Shown: positions 7,765 through 16,245, numbered from the stretch's first letter. The stretch is 64,000 nt of DNA from Spirosoma sp. KUDC1026 (GCF_013375035.1 NZ_CP056032.1:518001-582000), one strand, 5' to 3'. A program made the numbers and translations. The notes: a model not told the origin generated them from the sequence alone.

Positions 7765-8139
7765 ATGATTAGTAAATCCGTTTACGCTGCTCTAGTTATG
7801 GCCGGCCTTCTGGCTTCATCCTGTCGGACCCCCGATCTGGTTCTTAAGCAACCGATACAGCCTACTGAACTTTTTGCCCGAATTGATGATGGAAAAATCA
7901 TCGGCAGTCTGGAAGGTGAACAACTACGCAGTTTTGCCAGAAAACTGGCCTTAAAACGTACTGACCCATCCGACAGAGAACAACTCTCCAAAGCTAAGTT
8001 AGTCGACTCGCATCTGGAGTTAAGCGGAAAGTTTGTTTACCTGATTGTCAGTTTCAAGGATGAACAGACAGGCGGCAATACCAAAGTTGCTACCAGTCTG
8101 GAATCTCAATCAAATTCGACCTATTCTGTTTCTCTATAG
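7765..8139 (+). CDS. Small hypothetical lipoprotein
   Basis: A 124-residue protein that I do not recognise. The ATG at 7765 was chosen because it gives a lipoprotein signal: MISKS, a hydrophobic stretch, then LASSC with Cys at residue 19. A TTG 45 bases upstream would put a longer tail before the signal. The mature part is charged and ends with a Ser/Thr/Asn-rich tail after FVYLIVSFKDEQTGG. Likely anchored in the envelope. Confidence 0.6.
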   Translation: MISKSVYAALVMAGLLASSCRTPDLVLKQPIQPTELFARIDDGKIIGSLEGEQLRSFARKLALKRTDPSDREQLSKAKLVDSHLELSGKFVYLIVSFKDEQTGGNTKVATSLESQSNSTYSVSL

Positions 8140-8172
8140 ATTGTAATAGAATATCATCTACCACTAAATAGG

Positions 8173-8199
8173 CTACTTCTACAAGTAGATCTTTTTATT
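8173..8199 (+). terminator. Weak terminator after the small lipoprotein gene
   Basis: A six-base stem CTACTT/AAGTAG with a four-base loop is followed by ATCTTTTTATT. Confidence 0.45.
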
Positions 8200-8204
8200 A
8201 TTTG

Positions 8205-8237
8205 TAAAAAAAAGAAAGACGGAGCCAAGTGGCTCCG
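8205..8237 (-). terminator. Terminator of the beta-barrel gene
   Basis: An eight-base perfect stem CGGAGCCA/TGGCTCCG is followed on the minus strand by a pyrimidine run rich in T. Confidence 0.7.
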
Positions 8238-8298
8238 CCTTTACTGACCATGTTGATTCAACAAAAACGCTTAATAAAGTGAATGATGGGTATATTCA

Positions 8299-8988
8299 TT
8301 AATAGCCAATGGGAAACGAATAGCCTACCGATAAAGCGACTCCCCGGTTACGAACGTTGACGTTCACGATGGGCACCTGAATCTGCCGGGTAAAGCCGTG
8401 TGTATAACGTCCTTCAACAAAAATCTTCCCAGCTCCTGCATCCATCGACAGCCCCAGGCCGCCAACAGCACCAACGTCCCAGCGAGTCATCGCACCGCCA
8501 TAAGGCACCTCCATATCAAAAGGTTTTGTCGACAGAAAACCCGTTCCCCGCGTCCGGATGCGACCGTCCAGGGCATAGCCTACGGATGGCCCGGCTATGA
8601 AGTAAGGCTGCACAGGTCCATCAGCAAGGTTTACTTTGATCAGCAGCGGAACTTCCAGATTCTGCGACTGGTAGGCAATCTTCCCGCCGACGGTGATAGG
8701 TACGTTGAAGAGATTAAATGTGCCACCCTCGCGAACCATAACTCCTTTTTGTACGTAAGCAACTTCAGGCCGGAACGATACACGTTCGCTCAGCGGAATA
8801 TCGAGAAAGACAGCACCGGTTGGTCCTACCGACGGCCGGAGTGCCGATGTCATCCCATCGATGAAATCAGGTTTCGAGGCAAACCCCCAGTTAGCCCCGC
8901 CCCGAACCCCGACCTGAACCTGGGCCAGCGATGTTTGTGCGGAAAAAAGACCAAGAGCAAAAGCGCCAGCAAGCAAAAAACGTTTCAT
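8299..8988 (-). CDS. Outer-membrane beta-barrel protein (PorT family)
   Basis: 229 residues with a cleavable signal peptide (MKRFLLAGAFALGLFSAQTSLAQ). An Outer_membrane beta-barrel domain follows, with alternating strands such as VGVRGGANWGF, RVSFRPEVAYVQKGV, LEVPLLIKVNL and the closing ALSVGYSFPIG. The pattern LEVPLLIKV...YFIAGPSVGYAL is typical of the porin-family PF13568 proteins abundant in Bacteroidota. No specific substrate can be given. Monocistronic, with its own terminator. Confidence 0.8.
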   Translation of the reverse strand: MKRFLLAGAFALGLFSAQTSLAQVQVGVRGGANWGFASKPDFIDGMTSALRPSVGPTGAVFLDIPLSERVSFRPEVAYVQKGVMVREGGTFNLFNVPITVGGKIAYQSQNLEVPLLIKVNLADGPVQPYFIAGPSVGYALDGRIRTRGTGFLSTKPFDMEVPYGGAMTRWDVGAVGGLGLSMDAGAGKIFVEGRYTHGFTRQIQVPIVNVNVRNRGVALSVGYSFPIGY

Positions 8989-9144
8989 AAGTAAGACGGC
9001 CGTTAAGCCCGGTAAATAGTCAGCGTAAAGTAGATTGAGTAAAACGTGGGCAATAGGCGCTGCTGGTGTTTTGTGAAATCTGACGGTTTGACAACATGTT
9101 TGTTCAAAGGATTAATGCATCAATAAAAAAGTTTGTAAGCTGTT

Positions 9145-9930
9145 ATGAATGAGCACTTAGATAGGCTCTCCAACCAGATTGAGCCATTACGTCAGCAACT
9201 GACGACCCATCCATTGTATACCTCGGTTAATACACTGGATGATCTGCGCATCTTCATGGAATCGCACGTATGGGCCGTTTGGGACTTTATGTCGCTGTTG
9301 AAAGAACTTCAGCGCAACCTGACCTGCGTCGACGTACCCTGGCGCCCCGTTGGTAACCCGGAAACCCGTTACCTGATCAACGAAATTGTGGCGGGCGAGG
9401 AAAGCGACGTCGATCCGGAAGGACGGCGGATGAGTCATTTTGAACTGTATCGCCAGGCCATGCAGGAAGCCGGCGCCAGTACCGATCAGATCGATGAACT
9501 CATCGATCGGTTGATACAGGGTAGCCCGGTGCAGGATGCGCTGATCAAATCAACTCTGCCGGAAGGAAGCCGTCGGTTCGTTAGTTACACCTTCGATCTG
9601 ATTGGGAAAGGTCAACTCCATGACGTAGCCGCCGTTTTTACGTTTGGGCGGGAAGACCTGATTCCAGATATGTTTATCGCACTGGTTCGTCAGTTACGCG
9701 ATCAGTCACCCGAACAGCTGCGTCTTTTTACGTATTACCTCGAGCGGCACATTGAAGTAGATGGCGATCATCATTCCCACCTGGCGAAAGCCATGACGGC
9801 CGAACTCTGCGGTCAGGATAGTCAGAAATGGGAATCAGCCACGTTAGCCGTCGAAGCAGCGTTGCAGGCCCGTATTGCGCTGTGGGACAGTGTTTACGCG
9901 CAGATTCAGCAGCAGACGGCATTAGCTTAG
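9145..9930 (+). CDS. DUF3050 family protein (heme-oxygenase-like fold)
   Basis: 261 residues matching DUF3050. The first signature is ESHVWAVWDFMSLLK near residues 39-53, followed by TRYLINEIVAGEESD, MSHFELY and, near the C terminus, YYLERHIEVDGDHHSHLAKAM. These Glu, His and Asp residues lie on predicted helices in the order expected for a heme-oxygenase-like di-iron site. That would suggest an oxidase or oxygenase, but this is inference. Soluble, no signal peptide, monocistronic with a strong terminator. Confidence 0.8.
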   Translation: MNEHLDRLSNQIEPLRQQLTTHPLYTSVNTLDDLRIFMESHVWAVWDFMSLLKELQRNLTCVDVPWRPVGNPETRYLINEIVAGEESDVDPEGRRMSHFELYRQAMQEAGASTDQIDELIDRLIQGSPVQDALIKSTLPEGSRRFVSYTFDLIGKGQLHDVAAVFTFGREDLIPDMFIALVRQLRDQSPEQLRLFTYYLERHIEVDGDHHSHLAKAMTAELCGQDSQKWESATLAVEAALQARIALWDSVYAQIQQQTALA

Positions 9931-9950
9931 TCACTTATCCGTATTTTCCC

Positions 9951-9990
9951 ACGCCCGAACTTGCAAAGCGCCGGTTCGGGCGTTTTCTTT
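9951..9990 (+). terminator. Terminator after the DUF3050 gene
   Basis: Ten-base perfect stem ACGCCCGAAC/GTTCGGGCGT, 13-base loop, then TTTCTTT. Confidence 0.85.
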
Positions 9991-10071
9991 GTAGGCCCTC
10001 AATTGTATTTTTACCAGAAAACATTGCAACAGTTTTTTGGCTTTATTAGCCAGTGCGATTCCTGTAAACCC

Positions 10072-10884
10072 ATGAAATACGTTAAGCCGACCAAATTCAG
10101 CTACTTACCCGCTTTCCTGATGCCGCTGGATATTCTCGGACTTTTCGAGCGCGACCCTTTTGGCAACTGGCTGCTGCTTCGGCGCCTATTAATTGGTATC
10201 GTCGGTTCACTGACTTATGCGCGCTACACGGTTGTGAACCGGATCGAGATTGAAGGAACGGAAAATCTGGAGAATCTGCCGATCAACAATGTCCTTTTCC
10301 TATCAAATCACCAGACGTATTTCGCCGACGTTATTGCCTTCTTCCAGATTTTCTGCGCCGTAAAATGGGGGTTCAAGAATACAATGGTTCCACCCGTTTA
10401 TTTATTAGGGCCGCGCGCCCGGCAGTATTACGTTGCCGCAGCCGAAACTATGAATAACGGTTTGGTTCCCCGCATTTTATCCGCAGCGGGTGCCTTAACC
10501 ATCGAACGTTCCTGGCGAGCCGAAGGACGCGAGGTGCAGCGGGCGGTTGATACGTCGGCCAACGATAAAATTGCCAAAGCGCTGGCCCACGGCTGGGTCG
10601 TTAGCTTCCCCCAGGGAACAACCAGCCCGTATGCGCCTATTCGGAAGGGAACAGGCCACTTGCTCAAGAACAATAACCCGATTGTTGTTCCGGTTGTGAT
10701 CAACGGCTTCCGGCGCGCATTTGATAAAAAGGGCCTGCGATTTAAAAAGCGAAACACCCTGTTGAGCGTCCGGTTTAAAGAACCACTACAATTCAGCCCC
10801 GACGAGACCGTCGACGAGCTGGTGGCCAAGGTACGCCATGCCATTGAACAGGACGTCCCGGTCTGGCACAAGGAAGATCAATAA
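10072..10884 (+). CDS. 1-acyl-sn-glycerol-3-phosphate acyltransferase-like protein (PlsC family)
   Basis: Acyltransferase of phospholipid synthesis, 270 residues. The acyl-acceptor block is SNHQTYFADV: the His and Asp are five residues apart rather than the textbook four (HX4D). The substrate block FPQGTTSPYAPIRKGTGHL takes the place of FPEGT, and VVPVVINGF forms the fourth motif. A hydrophobic stretch near residues 35-50 may anchor it to the inner membrane. The ATG was chosen over an upstream TTG that lies inside the terminator of the previous gene. Function by family; acyl-donor preference is unknown. Confidence 0.82.
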   Translation: MKYVKPTKFSYLPAFLMPLDILGLFERDPFGNWLLLRRLLIGIVGSLTYARYTVVNRIEIEGTENLENLPINNVLFLSNHQTYFADVIAFFQIFCAVKWGFKNTMVPPVYLLGPRARQYYVAAAETMNNGLVPRILSAAGALTIERSWRAEGREVQRAVDTSANDKIAKALAHGWVVSFPQGTTSPYAPIRKGTGHLLKNNNPIVVPVVINGFRRAFDKKGLRFKKRNTLLSVRFKEPLQFSPDETVDELVAKVRHAIEQDVPVWHKEDQ

Positions 10885-10885
10885 A

Positions 10886-10918
10886 AAAATGAAGGCCAGA
10901 CGTAACATACGTCTAGCC
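10886..10918 (-). terminator. Terminator of the PiT transporter gene
   Basis: Stem GGCTAGACGTA/TACGTCTGGCC (one T-G pair) with a three-base loop, followed on the minus strand by TTCATTTTTTTATT. It lies between two convergent genes. Confidence 0.75.
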
Positions 10919-10946
10919 CCGTGGTATTTGTATGATCCCGTCTGGG

Positions 10947-12368
10947 TTACATTACCCAGCGGAAGAAAATATAAAGCGTAAACGACAGCAGAATCGACAC
11001 AGGTAAGGTCAGGACCCAGGCTAGTGCGATGTTACGTACGGTTCCAGCCTGTAGGTTTTTAATCCCTTTGCTGGCGACCATACTACCGGCAATCCCCGAC
11101 GACAGTACGTGGGTTGTACTCACGGGCAGTTTCAGACCCGAAGCAATACCGATCATACTCGCGGCTACCAATTCGGCCGAGGCTCCCTGCGCGTAGGTCA
11201 GGTGCTGCTTACCAATCTTCTCCCCGACCGTTACGACAATCCGGCGCCAGCCGATCATAGTGCCGAGCCCTAGTGATAAAGCAATCATCAGAATTACCCA
11301 GAATGGAGCGTAGTCTGTAAACCGGCGCAGGCCACTTTCTTCGCTCAGGCTGTGTTTCAGGGTTGCGATCTGACTGGCACTCAGATTGGCTCCTTCATCC
11401 TCTATAATTTTGTTCATGTTGCTGTTAATCAACAGCAGGTCCCGGCGAACGTCCAGTCGCTTTTCGTTAGGAATCTGGCCACTGGCCGTCGATCCATCAA
11501 TCATCGTTTTCAGCTCCGCCAGTTCATTAATGGTTTTGGTCAGACGAGCCCGGTTAACGGGAGCCAGCTGATTCGAATCCAGCACGGCAGTGGTTTGCTG
11601 AATAGCCTGAATGTTGGGCAGCAGCAAAGCGGGGTCCATATCTGGTTTCACCGCAAACTGGAATGGGACGATACCGATCAGAATAAGCATGATGAGCCCC
11701 ACCCCTTTCTGACCGTCGTTGCTGCCGTGGAAAAAGCTTACCAGCGAGCAGGTAGCAATCAGAACCCCGCGAATCCAGGAAGGTGGCTCGGTATTTTTCT
11801 TGGGTTCTTTAAACAGTGAATCTTTCACATCGTCCGGAACTGACCGACGTAACACGAACATTAGAATAATGGCCATACTAAAACCCAGCAGGGGTGATAG
11901 CAGCAGGGCTTCGCCCGTTTCGATGGCCTTTTCCCAGTTTACGGCTGAGTTACCTTGGCTGTCAGGCAACGTAGAGAAGGCGAGCCCAACGCCCAGAATA
12001 GAGCCGATCAACGTGTGCGAACTGGAACTGGGCAGCCCAAAATACCAGGTTCCCAGGTTCCAGATGATGGAGCTAAGCAAGAGCGCCAGCACCATAGCCA
12101 CGCTATGATAAACATTTTGATCGACTAACAATTCGACCGGTAGCAGATTGACGATACCCATCGCCACCCCGATACCACCCAGCAGCACACCCGCAAAGTT
12201 GCAGATACCCGACCAGACAACGGCAACCGTTGGTTTTAAAGAGTTGGTATAAATTACAGTGGCAACTGCGTTGGCCGTATCGTGGAAACCATTAACAAAT
12301 TCAAACGCACAGGCGGCAAAGAGGCTGATAAAGAGGAGGATAAAAACATCCGTTTCTAATCCGAACAT
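10947..12368 (-). CDS. Inorganic phosphate transporter, PiT family
   Basis: Inner-membrane phosphate/cation symporter of 473 residues. Both halves of the internally duplicated PiT signature are present: GFHDTANAVATVIYTNSL near residue 26 and FFHGSNDGQKGVGLIMLIL in the middle. A hydrophilic insert of about 110 residues (around 240-350) rich in Leu, Asn and Asp separates the halves. The C-terminal half has LPVSTTHVLSSGIAGSM. About ten membrane segments are visible. No PhoU-like gene adjoins it. Confidence 0.9.
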   Translation of the reverse strand: MFGLETDVFILLFISLFAACAFEFVNGFHDTANAVATVIYTNSLKPTVAVVWSGICNFAGVLLGGIGVAMGIVNLLPVELLVDQNVYHSVAMVLALLLSSIIWNLGTWYFGLPSSSSHTLIGSILGVGLAFSTLPDSQGNSAVNWEKAIETGEALLLSPLLGFSMAIILMFVLRRSVPDDVKDSLFKEPKKNTEPPSWIRGVLIATCSLVSFFHGSNDGQKGVGLIMLILIGIVPFQFAVKPDMDPALLLPNIQAIQQTTAVLDSNQLAPVNRARLTKTINELAELKTMIDGSTASGQIPNEKRLDVRRDLLLINSNMNKIIEDEGANLSASQIATLKHSLSEESGLRRFTDYAPFWVILMIALSLGLGTMIGWRRIVVTVGEKIGKQHLTYAQGASAELVAASMIGIASGLKLPVSTTHVLSSGIAGSMVASKGIKNLQAGTVRNIALAWVLTLPVSILLSFTLYIFFRWVM

Positions 12369-12478
12369 GAGTTGTTTTCGCTTCGTAAGGAGGCCGGCGG
12401 CAAGTCCGCAAGCCGGTGAGTGTCACAAAAGTACGGCAAACCCGGCAGAGGGATATTATCAAATTGTTAAGCCAACAC

Positions 12479-12517
12479 GAAAAAGGGGTAACGAATTTAA
12501 CACGTTACCCCTTTTGA
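12479..12517 (-). terminator. Terminator of rlmN
   Basis: A 13-base perfect stem (AAAAGGGGTAACG with its complement) and nine-base loop, followed on the minus strand by TTTTTCG. Confidence 0.85.
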
Positions 12518-12530
12518 AAGTTATAGGCTG

Positions 12531-13586
12531 CTACTTTTTACCAGCTAGTTGTCCGCAGGCGGCATCAATATCCTTACCCCGGCTACGGCGTACATTCACG
12601 TTTACGCCTTTACTATCAAGAAAATCGGCGAACCGATCCAGCGTTTTTGGATCGGTGTTCTTAAAGTTTGCCTCTGCAATAGGATTGTATTCAATGATAT
12701 TGATCTTGGCCGGTACTTTTTTCGTGAACGTCCAGAGCTCCTGAGCGTCCTGCAGCGTATCGTTGAAGTTATAGAAAACGATGTATTCAAACGTAACGCG
12801 GGTGCCGGTCTTCTTGTAGAAATAATTTAACGCATCACCCAGCGCATCCAGCGTGTTGCTCTCGTTGATGGGCATAATCTGATTGCGTTTCTGGTCGTTG
12901 GCCGCGTGCAGCGACAAGGCCAGATTGAATTTCACGGCATCATCACCCAGTTGACGGATCATCTTGGCAATACCCGCCGTTGACACGGTAATACGCTTCG
13001 GCGACATGCCAAGCCCATCGGGCGACGTGATCCGATCAACGGACTCAAGTACGTTCTTATAATTCAGCAACGGCTCCCCCATCCCCATATACACAATGTT
13101 GGACAAGGGTGCGTCGTAGTTCGTCCGGGCCTGCCGGTCGATGGCAACTACCTGATCGTATATTTCGGCAGCGTCCAGATTGCGTTTCCGGTCCATGTAG
13201 CCCGTCGCACAGAATTTACAGGTCAGTGAGCAACCAACCTGACTCGATACGCAGGCCGTCATTCTGTCGTTATCCGCGTTCCGCAGCGCCGGAATCAGCA
13301 CCCCTTCAACCAGGTTTCCGTCAAACAGTCGAAAGGAAGATTTGATCGTACCATCGTTGCTGTGCTGCTGCTGATCGACAGTGAGCGGTCTAATCTCAAA
13401 GTGCGTACTAAGGAGTTCCCGTGTTGGTAGCGACAGATTCGTCATCTGTTCGAACGACAGGGCCGATTTTTTCCAGAGCCACTCGTGTACCTGTTTGGCC
13501 CGAAACCCCTGTTCTCCGTGCTGGCCCATCCAGTCTTTCAGCTGGGGGGCGGTTAGCTTCCGTATGTCCTGTTTCATTAATCTCAA
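12531..13586 (-). CDS. rlmN: Dual-specificity 23S rRNA/tRNA adenine-C2 methyltransferase RlmN
   Basis: Radical-SAM enzyme methylating C2 of A2503 in 23S rRNA and A37 in some tRNAs. 351 residues. The FeS cluster Cys are C119, C123 and C126 in CSLTCKFCATG, and the catalytic pair is C112 and C344, with the same spacing to the cluster as in E. coli. GMGEPLLNY is the SAM-binding GGE-like motif. A second ATG nine bases downstream (MKQDIRKL) may be the true start. It is the last gene of the leftward run yqeY-cvpA-rlmN. Confidence 0.95.
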   Translation of the reverse strand: MRLMKQDIRKLTAPQLKDWMGQHGEQGFRAKQVHEWLWKKSALSFEQMTNLSLPTRELLSTHFEIRPLTVDQQQHSNDGTIKSSFRLFDGNLVEGVLIPALRNADNDRMTACVSSQVGCSLTCKFCATGYMDRKRNLDAAEIYDQVVAIDRQARTNYDAPLSNIVYMGMGEPLLNYKNVLESVDRITSPDGLGMSPKRITVSTAGIAKMIRQLGDDAVKFNLALSLHAANDQKRNQIMPINESNTLDALGDALNYFYKKTGTRVTFEYIVFYNFNDTLQDAQELWTFTKKVPAKINIIEYNPIAEANFKNTDPKTLDRFADFLDSKGVNVNVRRSRGKDIDAACGQLAGKK

Positions 13587-13588
13587 GA

Positions 13589-13638
13589 GTGAAAGAACGT
13601 AAGGGCTCAGCCAAGACTGCGTTGCCCTTTCACTCTTT
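13589..13638. repeat. Intergenic octamer hairpin A (cvpA/rlmN junction)
   Basis: Inverted repeat with arms AAGAGTGAAAG (13589-13599) and CTTTCACTCTT (13628-13638), helped by an inner GGGC/GCCC pair. It fills the gap between cvpA and rlmN and overlaps the last codons of cvpA. The arm contains the octamer GAGTGAAA shared with the other elements of this family. Confidence 0.65.
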
Positions 13639-14166
13639 CGTTATGTTTTCCTGTTTCCACTTTTTCCCCGCTTCCAGCCCTTTCGGCATCCACAACACGA
13701 CTCTGTCCATAACGCTGGGGGCTATCGGTCGGATATACGGGTATAACAAAGCGCCTTCCTTCTGACGATCAGGAATCTGGACGCCCATATAGCTGAACAA
13801 CCAAAGAATAACACTAATTCCAAACAGCCACGTAAAAAGCCCGACGGCCGCTCCAGCTACGCTGTCGAACGTACCCAGGATGGTGTACCGCAGCGACCGA
13901 CGCAGCGAGAACCCCAGCTGGTTAATCATGAAAACTGTAGGAAAGAAAATAACCGAGAACCCCAGCCACGGCAGCAATCGCCTGGCCATCTCCCGGCTGA
14001 TGTAAGGGCTCAGCAGATCAATACCAAACGACAGGAATTTGAATCCCACGATCATGGCCGCCACAAACGCAATAACCCCAATGATCTCAATAAGGAGACC
14101 TTTGCGATAGCCATTAAACGCTCCCCAGGCCAGGGGAATAAACATAAGCAGATCGAGAGTAGCCAA
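13630..14166 (-). CDS. CvpA family membrane protein
   Basis: Inner-membrane protein of 178 residues with four hydrophobic segments. The family start is recognisable: LDLLMFIPLAWGAFNGYRKGLLIEI. CvpA proteins are linked to colicin V production and purine-related envelope phenotypes; the molecular role is unknown. The start is a TTG giving M-ATLDLLM. A longer frame to 14235 exists, but its extra residues are encoded by the inverted repeat upstream, so it was rejected. An internal ATG at LLM is another option. Confidence 0.8.
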   Translation of the reverse strand: MATLDLLMFIPLAWGAFNGYRKGLLIEIIGVIAFVAAMIVGFKFLSFGIDLLSPYISREMARRLLPWLGFSVIFFPTVFMINQLGFSLRRSLRYTILGTFDSVAGAAVGLFTWLFGISVILWLFSYMGVQIPDRQKEGALLYPYIRPIAPSVMDRVVLWMPKGLEAGKKWKQENITKE

Positions 14167-14248
14167 AGAGCGAAAGAGTGAATGAGCGAAAGGTGCAGAC
14201 GCGAATAAAGCTGACGCATCAAATCGCTCTTTCATTCTTTCGCTCTTT
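14165..14248. repeat. Intergenic octamer hairpin B (yqeY/cvpA junction)
   Basis: Arms 14165-14189 and 14224-14248 pair over 25 bases with two mismatches. The left arm is AAA followed by the octamers GAGCGAAA, GAGTGAAT and GAGCGAAA (14168-14191). The right arm ends two bases from the yqeY stop, so the element fills the entire gap. Confidence 0.85.
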
Positions 14249-14250
14249 AT

Positions 14251-14697
14251 TTACAGTAGTTGCTTCACCATGGCGGAGATGGCTTTGCCATCGGCCTGGC
14301 CAGCGAGTTCTTTCGTGGCAACGCCCATTACTTTACCCATGTCGGATGGAACCGAAGCGCCAACGCGGCTGATGATTGCCTGAAGTTTTTCCTTCAATTC
14401 CTCTTCCGTCAGTTGTTTAGGCAGATATTGTTCAATGACCGCAATCTCGGACTCTTCGGTAGCCAGCAGGTCTTCGCGGTTCTGCTGACGGTAAATATCG
14501 GCCGAGTCTTTCCGTTGTTTAACGGCTTTCGTCAGGATGCGGGTTTCGTCTTCGGGCTTCAGTTCACCCGTTGCGCCTTCTTTGGTTTCTTCGAGCAGGA
14601 TCATGGATTTAACTGCACGCAGTGCCCGTAGTTTTCCCTGATCTTTGGCCAGCATAGCCTGCTTTATATCGGCGTCGATTTGTTGTTTAAGTGTCAT
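14251..14697 (-). CDS. GatB/YqeY domain-containing protein
   Basis: 148-residue all-helical protein of the YqeY family, related to the tail domain of the GatB subunit of tRNA-dependent amidotransferase. Diagnostic parts are MTLKQQIDADIKQAMLAKDQGKLRALRAVKSMI, the central AVKQRKDSADIYRQQNREDL, and the C-terminal DMGKVMGVATKELAGQADGKAISAMVKQLL. A role with tRNA is inferred from the family only. First gene of the leftward run; divergent from pdxJ. Confidence 0.92.
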   Translation of the reverse strand: MTLKQQIDADIKQAMLAKDQGKLRALRAVKSMILLEETKEGATGELKPEDETRILTKAVKQRKDSADIYRQQNREDLLATEESEIAVIEQYLPKQLTEEELKEKLQAIISRVGASVPSDMGKVMGVATKELAGQADGKAISAMVKQLL

Positions 14698-14705
14698 ATT
14701 TTAAT

Positions 14706-14830
14706 GAGCGAAAGAGTGAATGAGCGATTGAGTGAATAAATAGCATGAACCTTCATTCCGTTGGCAAAGTTACGAAGTCAAACAACGTTATTCGCTTCGC
14801 TCCGGCGATTCGCTCATTCACTCTTTCGCT
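14706..14830. repeat. Intergenic octamer hairpin C (yqeY/pdxJ divergent region)
   Basis: Left arm: four tandem octamers GAGCGAAA, GAGTGAAT, GAGCGATT and GAGTGAAT (14706-14737). The right arm 14810-14830 pairs perfectly with 14707-14727 (21 bases), and TTATTCGCTTC (14789-14799) pairs loosely with the last octamer. The arms lie against the start codons of both genes, so each mRNA leader would carry one arm. Confidence 0.85.
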
Positions 14831-14836
14831 ATTCTC

Positions 14837-15550
14837 ATGACACGGTTAAGCGTCAACATCAATAAAATTGCTACCATCCGCAACGCGCGGGGGGGCAATA
14901 ACCCCAATCTGGTTAAGGTGGCCCTCGACTGCGAGCGTTTTGGTGCACAAGGCATCACGGTTCACCCCCGCCCTGACGAGCGCCACATTCGGTATCAGGA
15001 CGTACTGGATCTAAAGGACGTTGTAACTACTGAGTTCAACATTGAAGGCAATCCCGACGAGCGGTTTATTGACCTGGTGAAGCGGGTGAAGCCCGATCAG
15101 GTGACGCTTGTTCCTGATGCGCCGGACGCGATTACGTCGAATGCAGGCTGGAATACCGTTCGTTACGCAGATCACCTGAAAAAGCTGATCGATACGTTCA
15201 AAGAAGACGGAATCCGCGTGTCTATTTTCGTTGACGCGGATGAGCGGATGGTTGAAGGGGCCAAGATGGTCGGCACCGACCGGATCGAACTGTATACAGA
15301 ACCCTACGCTACCCAATACCCCGACAACCCCGAACAAGCTGTGGCTTTATTTGTGAAAGCTGCGCAAAAAGCGCAGGAACTGGGTCTCGGCCTGAACGCG
15401 GGTCATGATCTGAGCCTGGAAAATTTACGGTATTTCGCCCAGGAGGTTCCTGGTCTGCTGGAAGTTTCCATCGGGCATGCCCTAATCAGCGATGCCCTCT
15501 ATTTCGGACTCGAAAACACAATCCAGATGTACCGGCGTGAGCTGGTGTAG
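14837..15550 (+). CDS. pdxJ: Pyridoxine 5'-phosphate synthase
   Basis: Condenses 3-amino-1-hydroxyacetone phosphate with 1-deoxy-D-xylulose 5-phosphate to pyridoxine phosphate in the DXP-dependent vitamin B6 pathway. 237 residues, a TIM barrel. Visible: [20 protein letters not shown], the [13 protein letters not shown] block with active-site His, LVPDAPD, and [15 protein letters not shown]. The DXP substrate comes from dxs, which is also in this window. The ATG lies six bases after the octamer hairpin. Confidence 0.95.
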   Translation: MTRLSVNINKIATIRNARGGNNPNLVKVALDCERFGAQGITVHPRPDERHIRYQDVLDLKDVVTTEFNIEGNPDERFIDLVKRVKPDQVTLVPDAPDAITSNAGWNTVRYADHLKKLIDTFKEDGIRVSIFVDADERMVEGAKMVGTDRIELYTEPYATQYPDNPEQAVALFVKAAQKAQELGLGLNAGHDLSLENLRYFAQEVPGLLEVSIGHALISDALYFGLENTIQMYRRELV

Positions 15551-15572
15551 TACAATAAGCTGTCGCGGTACT

Positions 15573-16169
15573 TTACTGTGCCGACTTTTTCTTCTTTTGG
15601 CTGGCGCTCATGTGCCGGATCACCTCCCGTTTGTGAAATGCCAACCGCCAGACCGCCAGTGGAGTTTGCTGCTTTCCGAAGCACACTTCGCAGATCGGGC
15701 TTTGGGCAGGTACGGCCTGGTTGTAGATGAATAGCGTATCGTCAATCTGCTGAATGTTAGGGGTCTGTGGCAGCTTCTGTTCTGCATTGTACAGATATGC
15801 GTCCAGAATCTGCTGTTCTTTGGGTTGCAGTGCTTTGTTCTTCACATCAGCCGCGCCCAGCAGATTAATATCCAGTTTGTACCGCTCCGCCACGGCCTTC
15901 GTTTTTGGCAAGTTTTGTAGCTGGCAGAGCTGAACTCGCTTAGCCGGGTCGGCTGTTTCCTTCAGGGCAGCCGTCAGTTCGTCTTCCATGACGGTACTGA
16001 TCTTTGCCCCAGCGGTGTTTATCGTTTCGAGCAGATCGGCGTTTGAGATCTTCTTGATCTTCATATCGGACATCTCCTGTTTCAGCTCCGATGTGTACTG
16101 AACGCGTTCCGGATTGCAGGCCGTAAGGCCAAGCATCAACAGACCAATCGATAGACTATTTTTGTTCAT
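15573..16169 (-). CDS. Lipoprotein resembling Tll0287-like (DUF3365) heme proteins, heme motif altered
   Basis: A 198-residue lipoprotein; the ATG at 16169 gives MNKNSLSIGLLMLGLTAC with lipid Cys18. The body resembles DUF3365/Tll0287-like proteins of Bacteroidota: an ADLLETINTAGAKIS helix, a conserved single Cys (C82 in VQLCQLQNLPKTKAVAE), then QQILDAYLYNAEQ and PNIQQIDDTLFIYNQAVPAQSPIC. At the position of the CXXCH heme motif it has C160-E-V-C163-F164-G, so the axial His is a Phe. The family assignment is moderate. If right, covalent heme binding is doubtful. Convergent with pdxJ. Confidence 0.55.
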   Translation of the reverse strand: MNKNSLSIGLLMLGLTACNPERVQYTSELKQEMSDMKIKKISNADLLETINTAGAKISTVMEDELTAALKETADPAKRVQLCQLQNLPKTKAVAERYKLDINLLGAADVKNKALQPKEQQILDAYLYNAEQKLPQTPNIQQIDDTLFIYNQAVPAQSPICEVCFGKQQTPLAVWRLAFHKREVIRHMSASQKKKKSAQ

Positions 16170-16245
16170 AGGATAAAAGCTACCCCTGGTAGCAGCCAAA
16201 TTTGCGAATTACTACCAAAACCCCGCTTGCCGGGTAAGCAGTTCG

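Noticed and set aside
11352-11819. A 155-codon frame opposite the PiT transporter gene
   Set aside because: Antisense shadow without a domain or start signal.
14167-14235. Longer N terminus of the CvpA-family protein
   Set aside because: The extra codons are the octamer inverted repeat, and the family's conserved start lies after it.
13589-14830. CRISPR-like repeats around yqeY
   Set aside because: The octamer units form inverted arms of hairpins within gene gaps. There are no regular spacers and no cas genes.
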